A stretch of 64,000 nt of DNA from Paraspadella gotoi (Eukaryota > Chaetognatha). The position numbers and the translations under genes are program-made. Positions 1 through 11,600 of this stretch are shown one piece after another. Location: the NCBI GenBank assembly GCA_051294375.1, contig CM119270.1:8228839-8292838 (forward strand), written 5' to 3'. Each line of letters opens with the position of its first letter. Positions within the stretch are counted from its first letter, which is position 1. Below the pieces are notes generated by a model, which saw only the letters and a program-made list of their open reading frames with translations, ran no database searches and had not been told where the DNA came from.

Positions 1-1491
1 ACTTATTTCCGTTGAGACGACATCGGCCTTTTCGATCGGCACCGAATGTCCGCAAGAAGTAATCATGACCAATTGACTGCCGGCAATTCCTACATTCATA
101 AGGATAATTGTGAATAAACAAAAAAGATTGGTTAATTTAGCCAAATTTGGGCAAGACCTAGATGAAGAACTTTTGCCCCATGACAATGAATGATGGCATC
201 AGAGTCGCCCCAGAGCACCAGAGTGGGACATTTAACAGAAGTCATGTAAACGTTGGTAAGGTTTGACATTGGATCGTTCATCTGTTTAAATTAGAGACAG
301 AAAAAATTGATTTTCACAACGAATTGTATTTATTAAAGATGCACGCATGTTTCGAACAATTGTTTTGTTCATCATCAGTGCATTTTGACATTTTGAAATA
401 CAAAATTTTGGCAAGTCAAGAAAATAAAGGTCAAATGAGAAATAATGCACAGGTAGTAAATTGATCTTTACATTGAAATAATGTATAACTAATAGTAAAT
501 GCAAATGAACTAAAAAGTGAAATAATAACAACAACAAGTGAAATAAATTATAGTTTTGTAATTTGTTAATAATGAAAGGAAAATTTAAATTTGTAAGTGA
601 AATGAGAAAGGTAAAGAAAAGAAGCTCAAAGTGAGCAGTTTAAATTCAAACTATTTTCGAATTTGTTTTGATAAAATTCGTGACCTTACCCTAACAAACC
701 TGAACTCGAAGAAAATTCCACATTTTTTTATAAGCGGGATTATATGGCCTTCTTTTTTCCAGGAATGCGGCCAATTGCTCTGACGAAAAGCGTAGTGATT
801 CCTTGTTACAAACCAACACATTCATATTAAACCTCATTTCCTCGATCGTTTCGGGGATGAGGTATTTGCGGAGCGGATTTTCTACATCGTTGTCTTCATC
901 GTCCTCGGTGATGTTTTCCTTTTTCGATCGGTACTCCAGCATAGCGTCATAAAATTCCGAGGTTTCAGGGAAGGTAGCCATTGCAGGACAAATGGCGATC
1001 AAGCTCCGCACCTCATCTGGATACAACGCCGCCATGATGACGCCCACGGTCCCCCCAGCGAATGTCCTCCGACGTGGTAGCGGCCTAGACCTAATTCCCG
1101 GGTGCAGCGAGACAGATACAAAGCGGACAAACGGAAAAAAGTCTTTGATCGGCTCTCACCGAGTGTTTCCGTGAATTGGTGAACGCGTACGGCCATGTCT
1201 TTGGGTGTGAAACCGTCGGTTTCTCGGAAGGTCGTTGACCCGTGGCCCGGAAGATCAACGGCAATAACATGCAGAGAATCTGGTAGCTTCTCTAAAACCG
1301 CCCGCCATGTTCCTTTAGATCTGTTTTGTAGCAATTAATTTAGAAGGGAAGAGGGAAGCGTCCAACGGCTCATTCCATTACCCGGTGAATCCGTGGATCA
1401 AAATGAGGGTGTCGTTGAGCGACTGATCGCCCTGTTCGACAAAGGACACTTCATAGTCGGGATCGTCCGATAACTTAATTTTTTTCAGCAT
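1..1491 (-). CDS. ABHD6-like alpha/beta hydrolase (monoacylglycerol lipase type), 3'-partial
   Basis: Probable monoacylglycerol lipase-type serine hydrolase. Exons on the minus strand with matching phases: 1491-1382, 1320-1160, 1090-700, 281-158, 89-1 (continues off the window). Seen: oxyanion-region ILIHGFTG in exon 1, VIAVDLPGHGSTTF in exon 2, nucleophile elbow GGHSLGG in exon 3 (Ser about residue 65), WGDSDAI with the acid in exon 4, and CGHSVPIEKAD with the catalytic His in exon 5. The order and spacing match ABHD6, including the CP(A) stretch after the nucleophile helix. The start at 1491 gives no N-terminal membrane anchor, unlike vertebrate ABHD6, so an upstream exon may be missing. 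Exon 3 needs one extra base in the C run at 1051-1056 (G run on the coding strand) to keep the frame from GGHSLGG into VGVIMAALYPDEV. This is probably a homopolymer sequencing error; a real pseudogene is less likely because every other exon is clean. Confidence 0.86.
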
Positions 1492-3316
1492 GACGCGTTT
1501 TTTACGCTTTTTTTTTTAAACGATAAACTAGGGATCGTTCGAGTCGACGTTCCGATCAAAAATCCTCTAAATTTCGTTTCTATTCAAAACTGCATAGTCA
1601 GGGCCGCACCAAATTATGTCAATATGGGCAGATTTCGAAAGCATAGCTGCTTGGTAAGCCAACGGAGGTAGAGCGCGATCGAAATTCCCATTTTATCATG
1701 CCAAAAGTTGGTGTTTAAATCGACTGGTCAGGCTGTTTTTTCCCTATTCCCAAAAGGCTTCCTGGCTCGTTAGTAATATAAGATTAAACCATACATTACA
1801 GTACGGTTTCGGAGAGCTTATTGTCTTCTCTACATGATGAAAAAAAGAAAAGTTGCAATCTTAAATACTTGATATTTTTTGTTCTAAAACCATCGAAATA
1901 AACTAATTCAGGTAGAGCTCGGGGATAAATTCATTGTATTTATATTACGTCTTGTACATTTTGTATTTTAAAGATCAAGTTTCATCTTTCAATATCTTTT
2001 ATACAGTAATTTCTTTAAAATGCCTTTTTTTGTTTCGAATTCCCTGTTTTTTTGGCAGATAGAGAAATAAAAATTTCGCCAAACACCTCCGATCCCTATC
2101 ATTTGTTCTTTTATAGTTTCTCTTTAACATTCTATCATAATTACAATATTTTTATAACTTTTATAACTTTTATTCTCAACAGAATTTTATATTTTCCTAC
2201 TTTTGATTATTTAATTCTCTCTTATGAGGCCCGGATCGCGCCTAATCAGAAACGCCGATCTAAAGCTTAGAAATACGCCTAGTACAAATCCTTGGTGGTT
2301 CAAAATGAGTTCGATTATTCGATTATTCGATTTTGCTGAAATTTTGCATTCAGATAATATTCAAAATTTCCTATCGATTGTTACCCAATTCATTAAAAAT
2401 ACTTAATTGTTTAGAAACGATGCTCACACCCACACACAGTATGTTAAGTTTTAACCAGAGATTACACAGTAGGGTGAAGTGAAAGTTTGGAATCAAAATT
2501 TAGCAGTTATATCTTGAAAACTATCATATTAGTGAATACTAATCTGTAGTTAATTTTTTTTTTACAAATATAGTAGCCCAGTCAGCTTATTTTGTAGATA
2601 GTACTACCTTTATATAATGTCAAAATTTTAAAATAGTTTTTTTTTTAATTCTGAGAACAGATTAAGATTCCTTGTTAAAAGTTGATAAAAGAAAATATAA
2701 ATCTTTTTCAAAAATTATATCATTAAGTAGGTTAAAATTATAAAAAACTATATTTTTAAACCAGAAATTAAAAATTATTGAGAAGAATTATACTTTCTTA
2801 TGTTAACTTTTTGCAAGGAATCCAAATCCGATCTTAAAATTTAAAAATTTTCAATTTGAAATTTTAGCCTATTATATACTTAATACTATATATAAATATA
2901 GCTTACTGGTACCCATCAATGTATAAAATTTAAAAAAAAAACTTATCAAAATATTTTTATTACTTTTTATTTTTATGTTTTGTATGTGAAATTTTAATTT
3001 TCTAAAATTTTATCATTTTCACATCACTCTATTAAATTTACACAGGCTCTCTTTTTGTACACGATTAACTTGATTCTGTTGCTTCCGATTCTGCGGAAAA
3101 AACTGATTGATTATTCGTAAAAAATTTTGCGTGAAATACGTTTCTCGTTGCACGAGGCTCCGCCTATTACAAAATTACGAACTTTCAATCATCGTTATTC
3201 CTTTTTATCGATTAAAAAATCTTCCCTAAAAAAGTTAGCCTATCCCAAATCGGCAACATTTTCCATCTTTATAAAACTAAATGTAAAGAATCGTAACGTA
3301 ACCGAAATAAGTGAGA
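1492..3316. other. AT-rich intergenic spacer
   Basis: Strongly AT-rich from about 1800 to 3100 with long A and T runs. I see no open frame with protein-like composition, no RNA gene and no recognisable repeat. It separates the minus-strand hydrolase from the plus-strand Cys-rich gene, so promoters of both divergent genes should lie here, but no clear TATA or initiator pair stands out. Confidence 0.5.
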
Positions 3317-4571
3317 ATGACGAAGACGTCAAAGTTGACGCCTCGACGGACGACGCGAACGACGGAGGTCGCGCTCTTCATCTTAACAACGACGACTTTC
3401 CTGATCGGACGCTGCCAAAGCCAGAGCCAGAGCTCGGAAGGCAGCGGCGGAAGCGGCGGGAGCGGCAGCGGAGAGGGCAGCGGCGGTGGCAGCGGCAATG
3501 AGGCAGCGGAAACGAGCAACAACTGCCGCACAGGAAAGTTTTGCGTGACGCATCAACACGAGGGACAGACAAGGACCTTCTCGTCGGAGGGTTGCTGCAA
3601 AGGATCAAGTGAGACATTTGTGTAGGATGCTGTCACGGATCGCGATGAGATTGAAGCTGAAAATGAATGTATTGCTGCTAAGGATCGAGTAGGCTTGAAA
3701 CGGATAGAAACTCAATACATATTTTTGAACTTTTAACTTCCCCCACATTTCATCCCAGGCCTCAACGTTCCCTACTGCGCGGAACTCTGCAAAGATTGTG
3801 AAGGGTACGGCGGGACCTGCGAGACTTACAACATGCCCAACGCGGGCAACGACCCCTCCGTCCAGTTTTTGCAAGGCAGCCGCAGCGAGAACCTCTCGCA
3901 AAACAATTCCAAGCCGGCACCCGCCAAACCCAATTGCACCTGCGAAGCGGCGGGCCCGGCGGAGGGCGGGAGGATCCACGCCGTCGTCGCTGCCGTCGTC
4001 ACGGCCTTGGGGGGCAAAATCGGCCCTTATGACGGTTGGGGGTGAGAGAAGGGAAAGGATAGAGGGAGTAAGGGTCGACGAATCCGTAGCCAAGCTACCG
4101 TTAAGTTTGTTTGCCAGAGACACAAATTATTAGATAATTTCAAGTTAATTGTCGAAACATACTTTTTTCGTTTACCTTGGTTTAAAATAATATTTTCTTC
4201 AAAATTTTACATTGGTTGTAAATCTATTTTTCTCGTTTATTGTGCTTTACTGATTAAATTGAATGTAATCTCTACATCAATCGACGTTTAAATTTGATAC
4301 GCTACATAGAAATATTAATATAAGAATTTGAAAGAAAAAATGAAATAACACCAGAAAAAATAATAAAATAAAATTGGTGTAGGAAACCTCATAAGCATCA
4401 TCATTATCATCAAAAACAACTACATCATCCTGGTCTTTCCCGCGCGAGAGCGACCATTAATTTGTCACGAACCAGAAATTTAGGGCAGAATCATTTAAAA
4501 GCATCGCGTCCGGCGTTGCCGCCGACGCTGCCGACCCTGCCAACGCAGCCCGCCGCCGAAGCCGGATTTGA
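3317..4571 (+). CDS. Secreted cysteine-rich protein with Gly/Ser spacer (3' end uncertain)
   Basis: Exon 1 is 3317-3608: ATG, a short basic leader, a hydrophobic signal-like stretch (VALFILTTTTFLIG), then a Gly/Ser/Glu-rich spacer and Cys residues in NNCRTGKFC and GCCKGS. Donor GTGAGA; acceptor CCCAG at 3758. Exon 2 from 3759 continues in phase with PYCAELCKDCEGYGGTC and, later, PNCTC, giving about ten Cys. The frame can stop at 4045, but a strong GTGAGA donor sits at 4042, and a phase-matched exon at 4484-4571 would add about 28 residues ending in ARRRSRI. The overall plan (signal, GS spacer, Cys cluster) resembles the Ly6-type protein at 56 kb, but the Cys order is not a clean three-finger pattern, so the family is not assigned. 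Which 3' end is used is unresolved. Confidence 0.55.
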
Positions 4572-5671
4572 AGGTGATAAGAAAGGGAGAGGTGTTTCTA
4601 ATATCGGTGAACGAAGGTTCTGCTGAAGAGAAATTTATGTGTCCGAGGAGCAAAACAGAAAAGAAAGAAAGAGAGAANNNNNNNNNNAGAGAGAGAGAGA
4701 GAGACAATACGAGCAAAACAAAAAAAAGGAGAAAGAGAGAGAGAGAGACAATACGAATTTTTGCGATGATAGGAAGCGTGCAATATACGTCATATGTAAA
4801 TTATAATCCTCATCAATTGATTATCTTTATCTCTCTCTCTCTCAAACAGGGGGTTGACATAAAAATAAGAAAAAAACTATAAGGAATCTGCCATGAACTA
4901 TATAAAATTCATCAACCATTTAGACATTCGACGTAAAGACATTAACACCTTTAAACGAGTCAAAGCCTTCAGGGTCGGAGGTTCCATCAACGGAAGCGTC
5001 GCTCGGATTCCATCAAAACCCCGAAGGACGTTGCCAGTCAATGGATCCAGAAATTGGTGAAGATCCTACTTGGAATAATAGTTTCGTGGTCATCGTCCTT
5101 GGTTTAACAACCCTTTTAATGTATTAATGTATTAGCTCACGTAGTAATTTCGAGGTAAATTAGTGATTGCAGATCTCGATGCTTACATAGCAATAATGAA
5201 AATGTATTGGGTAGACGGGGGTTATTCACACCATGTTTTATTTTAACTTATTAAAAGTTTTTCATTCGTCGTTACTAATCGCTAAAATTTTGTAAAAATT
5301 AATCAAGTAATTTTTATAATTTTTGTAATTTTTGAAATTAATTCGTTAGCTCTATCCTATTCCATAAATTTATGGTTTTGATGCACTCAGGGTGATGACG
5401 ACGCTTTTTCGAAGAATTTTTCCTTACTTAAAGGCAATAGTCTTAAAATAAAAAAGTGTAGGTTAAATAAAAAATCCGTTTTTGATTTTGTCGCCGAATG
5501 ATTTCAGCTTCTATCGAATCCTCGTTCAGGGAAAAACTAAGTGACGCTTCGTCTTACAAAAACTAATAAGAGAAGACATAACTATCTTATTCAGGGCATT
5601 AGCGCTTATTTAGTCCTCGCTCGTCGGCGGCATCCTCATAGTTATTTGCGGTTCACACCGCCCTCGTCGTC
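4572..5671. other. Intergenic, AG-rich, with a short gap
   Basis: Contains interrupted (AG)n tracts at about 4690-4750 around a 10-N gap, then AT-rich sequence. One open stretch at 4924-5127 is listed among the findings. Otherwise nothing recognisable before the ATG at 5672. Confidence 0.5.
4678..4687. other. Assembly gap (10 N) in AG repeat
   Basis: Ten N inside an (AG)n tract. Confidence 0.99.
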
Positions 5672-8600
5672 ATGGGAAATGGGGACAAAAAACCCGTGAA
5701 AAAACGAAGGAAGAAAATATTTTGGTTTTTCTGCACTTACCTCCTTTGTTATCTTTGGACGCTGGGCACCGACATTGGCGGGTGGGCATTCAACTTTTAC
5801 ACAGTCGCAACATACTTCATGCAGGGAAACGCTATTTGGGGGTGAGAGAGAAAATTGGCGGGAATAAGAGAAAGGGAGAGACTCTTAGTTTCCATATATT
5901 ATATTATAATATGGTTAGGTATTCAAGGACTAGGATTAAGGGTTTAAATTGGATTAAAAGTAAGGGTTAAAGGTTACGGTTAGGGACTTGATTAGGGTTA
6001 AGCTAGGGATTAGAGTAAGGGAACGGATTATAGGTTTAGTAATAGATTGGGGTTAAATATTCGGGTGAAGATTTAAGAGAGTCATATTTTTTTTTAAACA
6101 TCGCCGGACAGAATCGTTCAGCTATGCATCATGGCGTTCTCCAACGTCATCACGTTAATCTACTGCATCCTTCGACTCCACAAAAAGGTCGAGTTATATC
6201 CCAACATGTGGCAAAGGCGTTCAAGTCGCATTTTGGTGACGACGGGACTCATCTTCGGCCTCTCGGAGTCGCTCTTCGCGCTAGACATGTTCGTCGACAG
6301 ATTAAAGATATTTTCCGCAAAAGGTGGAAGTTTGTCGTTTTGAGGAAGGGAATAAATCAACCGGAGGTTTTTGATTTCAACTAGCCACCGGTGTAAATTC
6401 GAATACTGAAATATTGAGAAAAAAAATATGTCCCGTTGTCATGTCTTGATAATATCCCTGGTTCCATCGTCTACAATCTTGATGTCCACCGTGCAGTTCG
6501 TGAGGACATTTTTGAGATTGACCCCGAGATTGACGCCGAGGCGATCTCCAAGGACGAACTCAAGTACCTCGAAATCTGCAAGGTCAAGATTATGCTCAAG
6601 TATTCCCGGAATCTCTGGACGGCAACACTCCACGCCAACTATCTTTTGAATTACGTGCGTCTCGATGTAGAATTTTTCGCGTGTGTGTGTGTGTCTCATT
6701 ACATTACCTGTCTGGTTTGGGTTTGCGCGTTTCTATCAGATATTCTACTTTTTTCACATATTGTAATAATTTTTTTTTTCGTTTCCCCTTATCAATTATA
6801 ATGATTGCTGTACCCTTATTGCCCAAGGTAGCCTTTAAATACCAGAGATACTGCCTTCCTTGGCGGAATTCCTTACTCAAGTTGGATAAGGACAAGCTGA
6901 GTGAAATCCAGGGCTTCGTCGCGGAAACGCTCGATGATGGTGAGTTGCGCAAGACAGTGCTCCGAGAGTCAATTTTGAACGACAATACAAATATAATAAA
7001 GATTTAGTTTGTAAACCGTTCATAATAAAGATATTCCGGAGCTTTGGATCATGCTGTAGCACCCGGCTCCGGGAGGATTAAGTGCTCCCTTCTACTTACC
7101 TTTTGGTTAACAGGCGAATGTCTTGACTCCAGATCCAATGATCTCTCAAAATGATTTATGTAGTTTAATTAACTACAGTGTGTCCCAATGGTACTGTCAG
7201 TTAAGAAAAGCTTACTGCTCCGATACCAGATCAAAAAACTTTAATTTATGGCAACGGGAGGATAGCCTGTGATACCCGGGGCGCGGGGTATCTCACCAAC
7301 TGGCGTAGGGGCTGCGGACCCTCAGTGACCGCCTCCTGTCACTGGCATGTTTATACCGGCACCGTCACATTTAAGCCAGAACAGGGATACCCAGGGATTG
7401 AACCCGGGACGCACGGATGGAACGAGATGATTTAGCCTGCTCAGCCATTGAGACGAGGCTGAGGACGGACAGCAGTGAGGCAGCTTTAAGTCTTGCTGCC
7501 ACAAATTCATTATAATGAATATGCGCACAAGTATAAACCATTTTATATTATACCTAAATTTTAAAAATTGAACAAAGCAAACTCCTGTAGTTATTACATA
7601 AAGCAATTGGTAAAAAAAAAATTTTTAGTGATTTTTTTTTTTAAATTTTAAATAATATATTTTTTATTATTTATCAAATATTTTTTATAATATTGGTTAA
7701 ATAATGTTTTAAATTTATATTTTTTGAAGACAGGAAAGTAAGAAACTTATTCATATTTTTAGCTCCAGAGCTTTCATAATGCAGTAATCCTTATTTTTAA
7801 AATTATAAACTTTCCTTGTTCATATTACTTTTTTAATTGATTTAATAATAATTTATTGAATAAATAGAAACCATTTTGTTCTGGCTTAATGATTCAATCG
7901 CTCACAACTTCAAATAATAAAATTTAAATATCATTTGATCTTTAAATTTTAAATTAATAATTAGCATATTTTTATAATTTTTTTATTTTTTTTATTTCTT
8001 TTTATTAATGCACTTATTTTATACAAATTATAATTTAAATAATTTATATCTATTTAAATATTTTTTACATAATTTTTGTAATAAAATTTATTTTAAAATA
8101 ATAAAAAATATCTAAAAATTAAAAAAGTGAGAAATGAGGACTCATTTAAATTGAATGTTCTGCAAAGAAAAATTGATATAAATTGAATTCAAAATATAGT
8201 ATCATAAATGGTAAGAACTTATCTTTGACATTGTTATCTCAGAAATAACATTTAATAACACAGTTCCGCACAATATGTAAAAGTTAACCGACAGTACCAT
8301 TTGGACACACTGTATAGTGTATAATGCTAAATTTCCTCCAGGATCGAGCGTCATTAATAAAGATGAAGGTTGTTCCTGCATCGCGACAACTAACTTTACG
8401 TGGATGTTTTTAAAATCTTATTTGCAGCCTCTGAGGAGTTTATTCGGATTTCCAGGTCATTTTCGACCGCAAAATTAACTCAACAGATAGAACTTCTTGT
8501 CAGTAGAGTTTTTAAAAAAAATTATTAAGTGACTTTTGTAAAGGATTTTCATTACGCAATTGTTCGACATTAATTGTTGCTCTTTTCTACGATAGATATG

Positions 8601-11600
8601 ACGCTTCAATCCCAGCTGTCAACAATCAAGTATTATCAAAGTAAGAATCAATGACACTTTCGTTTAGTACATTTAATAACATCATTAAGAGACAGTTATT
8701 TTTGTTATGGGTTAGTGACAGAACCGTTCAATACAAGCCATTCCCTGAGCTGCGGATCAACATCATGTTACAGGCGGGTTAAGCGCCCCGTCCCTCTTAA
8801 CTGCTAGGCGACCACCGGGCTAGAACCCTGGACCTTTGGGTTGGGAGGCTGATGACTAACCTCCGTCACCAATAGCCGCCGATAAACGGTTGGTGGATTT
8901 TAGTCCACCAGAATCATCACATTATTTAAAAAAAATATATATTACAATTAAGTTTCTTACGCACTTAAATTCAATCGAATAAAACAATTTAATGCTAGAG
9001 CGCAAAATTGATTTTTAATCATCATTTTTAGACATTGTTTAAATGTTTTCTTTCGTTGCGTTTGTGAAGAATGTTTATGAAGAATCTCATAGAGTTCATA
9101 AATGATAATTTTCTCTATTATGATGACTTGCTGGGTCTAACAAAAGTACTAGTGAAGAGGCTGGTTTTACAGGGCGCACATTGGGATGGTGCATGGGGAT
9201 GGTGCATTAGTCCACTGAGCCAGCGAAGAATCAGCTTTAATCCATCTGTGGTGATAGGACCACCAGACTAGTGTCATAAAACTCAAGTCAAGACTGATAG
9301 ATAAAAATTATTTGGCTTATCTCCTCTTTTTTTGAACAGCTTTGGCGAATGAAACGACAGAGGTTAGTTAAAGGTTTTTAGTCGATCTGGCTTATCAGCA
9401 GATTCCGACTCAATAATTCACTTTGTCGATCCGTCTGTCCCTCTCCAAAATAATGTCGGTAAATCACCTAGATAGTCACAGAAAATCAAATTATGATAAA
9501 TTATGCAAAAAAAAAACTAATAAAAAAATATAAAAAAGAAAGAAAAAAAAGGAGAGAGAAAAAAAATTAAAAAAGAAGGGGAGAAACAAAAGGTAAAATG
9601 ATAAAATAATGAAAAAGATATGTTGTAAGGCAATAACATAACGCAGAAAAACAAGTAAGAAAAGTATGAAAAACCGATAAATACAATATTGAATAAAATT
9701 AAATAGATAGAAAAAAAATATTATAAGATTTACCATAATTTATCATCTGATTAGCTGCTTTATTATCGTGGGCCGATCCGACATTGTTTGCTCAAACTTT
9801 TTTAACTTATATTTTTTAATTAGGGAAAAATGCCTAATTTTCCCAAAATATTTATCGAAAAGGTCCTTCAACCGATAAAACGAAAGGCATGCCTGCAAAT
9901 GGATTGTCTATGGACGCCTCTATGGATAAAAAATTTTCATTTCTTTAAGCTGTTTACACCGCTATGTGCTTTTTGCTTAGCCGTTGCAGGATTTATTTGG
10001 ACGGTCATACATAGAGATGGGCGCGCCTTTCATATCTCATTTGAGTAAGTATATTTTCGAAAAAATAACAAAAAAAATTAAAATGGTGTGCAAAATGACG
10101 AAAATAAGATTGTCCGTGCTGCTGAGATATAGTACGAATCAAAGAATTGCAACGATTTTTCTATGATTTCCTTATTTCTCCAAGTAATAATTTGCTTTTG
10201 CACTTATATATTGCAGTTATAGTAATGCTGCAATGACCCATTGTAAAACTTGTAAAATGTGTTAACTGTTAAGTGAATAGTAAATTCGATATTAATTTTT
10301 GAATAAACGAAGGTTTACTATTGATAAAAATCACTTGCCGTATATACTAATCATTTAAATCAGATTTCGCTTTCTTCTTGCGCGATTTTTTTTTTTTTTA
10401 ATATTTAATCTCTGCTTCGAATCTTTTTTAAAAAAAATCTCTTATTCCCCATAAAAACCTATGTAGGAATAGATCCAAAGCAATGATTGCCTTTTATTAT
10501 ATTATTGGTTGTTCAGCGTATTTTGTTAGAACTGCGGGATCTATCCTTTATCTTTCACGATTGGTATTTGTTTATCTCGTGAATGACTCCAGTAAAGATA
10601 AACCTAAGCCATCAATAATTCTATTTGTTTATTTCTTTTTTACTGTTATCTCTAAAGGTAATAATGTAATTCTAAAAACAGTTAAAATTTATTAAATGCT
10701 TTAATTTGATATATTTGAAATGTCATACTAGGAATCGTGCTTCCAGAAACATATATTCATTGGGAAATTCAACTTACAAATTGGTTTGCCTCAAAATTGT
10801 GTTTATGTAATATAGAGTGTTGTATATGGGAGAAATTAAGACAAAAAGATCAAGAAAGAGAGACTGTTTTTACAAATTCGGAAATTGTACAAATATATGA
10901 AGAAGATGACACGAAAAATAAATCAAGATTTAATTTCCGGAATAAAAGTGAATATAAATTATCATTAGTTCGTTGTGTTTGTTGTCATAGGGAGGGATTG
11001 TAAGTGATACCCCAGCTCGTCTTATCACTTCATGTTATCAAATTGGGGTTCGTTGGGATTAACACACAACGAACATATAATAAGTATTAACTGAGATAAT
11101 TTATTACAGAGATATTTTAGGCTGGTCACTTACTTTTATTTAATTTTATCAATCTTATTAATATTCAGGAAAATAGTTATTATTATTTATCATTTTTAGT
11201 GACGCCGCGAGTACTCGCATAAAAACTCTATAAGTCACTTTTCGGTCGTTCTGTCGGTCGGTCAATCGGTCGGTATGTCTGTATGTCGGTCTGTCCCACT
11301 TATGTTGAAAATGCTCATAATTAGCCTTTAGTAAGTTGCTAATTTGTTAAGACAGGAAAAAACCTCAAAACTAAATTATGTGAAAAGAAAGTTCTACTTT
11401 TCAGAAATTAGTATGGACAAAATAAAAATGATTCATTCATTTAGTAAATAATCTTTCTTGTTATTTTGTTTTTCTACTACCAAGAAATATTCTTTTTTTA
11501 TTTATTCCATTTTAGTTTTACAGATAACAAAAAAAAACTTTTTTTATCTGAAAACAAAACTGAAGAAATTGCCCAACTACCTAGAGAAAAGTTAAAAAAT

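Noticed and set aside
11230-11300. Regularly repeated GTCGGTC words, considered as a CRISPR-like or structured array
   Set aside because: A short degenerate (GTCG)n stretch in an intron, with no spacers; similar runs occur at 49125 and 62040.
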